Assembly (NCBI GenBank): GCA_022567775.1
Contig: JADFGH010000098.1
Span: 1-7,824, forward strand
DNA length: 7,824 bases
DNA from: Pseudomonadota bacterium
Lineage (GTDB): Bacteria; Pseudomonadota; Gammaproteobacteria; Steroidobacterales; Woeseiaceae
Reading direction: 5' to 3'
Numbering within the stretch: the stretch's first letter is position 1; every line of letters begins with the position of its first letter. This document shows, piece after piece, positions 7,525 through 7,824 of the stretch. The position numbers were made by a program, and so were the translations under genes. Below the pieces are notes generated by a model. It was not told where the DNA came from. It saw only the letters and a list, made by a program, of their open reading frames with translations, and searched no databases.

Positions 7525-7824
7525 GTCTTCACTGAAGCTTAAGGGCGTGACATCCGGCCGCTTGAGATCAAAAAGAATTTCCCGCGCCGCGTTACAGCCG
7601 GGGGCGGACATCACACCACCACCCGGGTGCGTGCTGGAGCCACACATGTACAGCCCCGCCACCGGCCCGCGGTACTGGGCGTAACCTGGAATCGGCCGAT
7701 TGAACATCAGTTGGTCCATCGTAAGCTCACCGTGGAAAATGTTACCCTCGGTCAGGCCGGTTTCGTCCTCAATATCCTGTGCCGTGCGGACTTCGGCATG
7801 CAGGATCAGATCCTTGAAATCGGG
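7522..7824 (-). CDS. Second PYROXD2/COG1233-type FAD oxidoreductase, N-terminal part beyond the window
   Basis: The reading frame is open to the right edge (first codon at 7824-7822) and gives the last 100 residues before TAA at 7524-7522. The 5' part, with the Rossmann motif, is outside the window. The retained part includes HGELTMDQLMFNRP, then GLYMCGSSTHPGGGV and CNAAREIL, the C-terminal FAD-contact block of the family. Aligned by eye over 53 positions starting at HGEL's Gly, it shares 32 identical residues with the adjacent full-length oxidoreductase, so the two are tandem paralogues. The Met at 7719 is internal: conserved sequence continues upstream of it (a family-typical 'DIEDETGLTEGNIFHGEL' stretch). 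The two proteins could be subunits of a hetero-oligomer or act on successive substrates. Confidence 0.9.
   Translation of the reverse strand, partial: PDFKDLILHAEVRTAQDIEDETGLTEGNIFHGELTMDQLMFNRPIPGYAQYRGPVAGLYMCGSSTHPGGGVMSAPGCNAAREILFDLKRPDVTPLSFSED

Noticed and set aside
7522..7719. Complete 65-residue small protein starting at Met 7719
   Set aside because: The same frame continues with family-typical sequence to the window edge, so this is an internal Met of a truncated oxidoreductase gene.

Overview
This 7.8 kb window looks like chromosomal DNA from a free-living, probably aquatic or marine gammaproteobacterium. The evidence is moderate GC, dense coding, a cache-HAMP-GGDEF-EAL receptor beside a single-copper cupredoxin, and a short repeat built around GGGACAGTTTA with AATTAAG arms, of a type I associate with environmental gammaproteobacteria. 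The genus cannot be fixed from the sequence. I see no RNA genes, CRISPR array, integrase, complete insertion sequence or replication origin.

Left part (1-3240): two divergent genes share a 215-bp intergenic region. On the minus strand is an exported plastocyanin-like protein of the kind databases call 'methylamine utilization protein'; its 3' end is cut off by the window edge. On the plus strand is a 793-residue inner-membrane c-di-GMP protein: transmembrane helix, periplasmic cache-like sensor, second transmembrane helix, HAMP, degenerate GGDEF (GTNEF) and an EAL domain with all catalytic residues. It is most likely a signal-controlled c-di-GMP phosphodiesterase. Its last codon and stop lie inside a perfect 23-bp tandem repeat that fills the convergent gap before the next gene.

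Right part (3241-7824): a tight minus-strand operon, transcribed from right to left. It has the C-terminal end of one PYROXD2/COG1233-type FAD oxidoreductase, then a complete paralogue (TAATG overlap), then a GcvT-like aminomethyltransferase-family protein (ATGA overlap), then a PuuC-like aldehyde dehydrogenase (20-bp gap with a good Shine-Dalgarno). The operon promoter lies beyond the right edge.

The likely logic is oxidation of an amine or N-methylated compound by the flavoenzymes, transfer of a one-carbon unit to tetrahydrofolate by the GcvT-like protein, and oxidation of the resulting aldehyde by the dehydrogenase. The substrate is unknown. This operon is the best candidate in the window for an undescribed pathway; the repeat and the cupredoxin/c-di-GMP pair are the next most interesting points.
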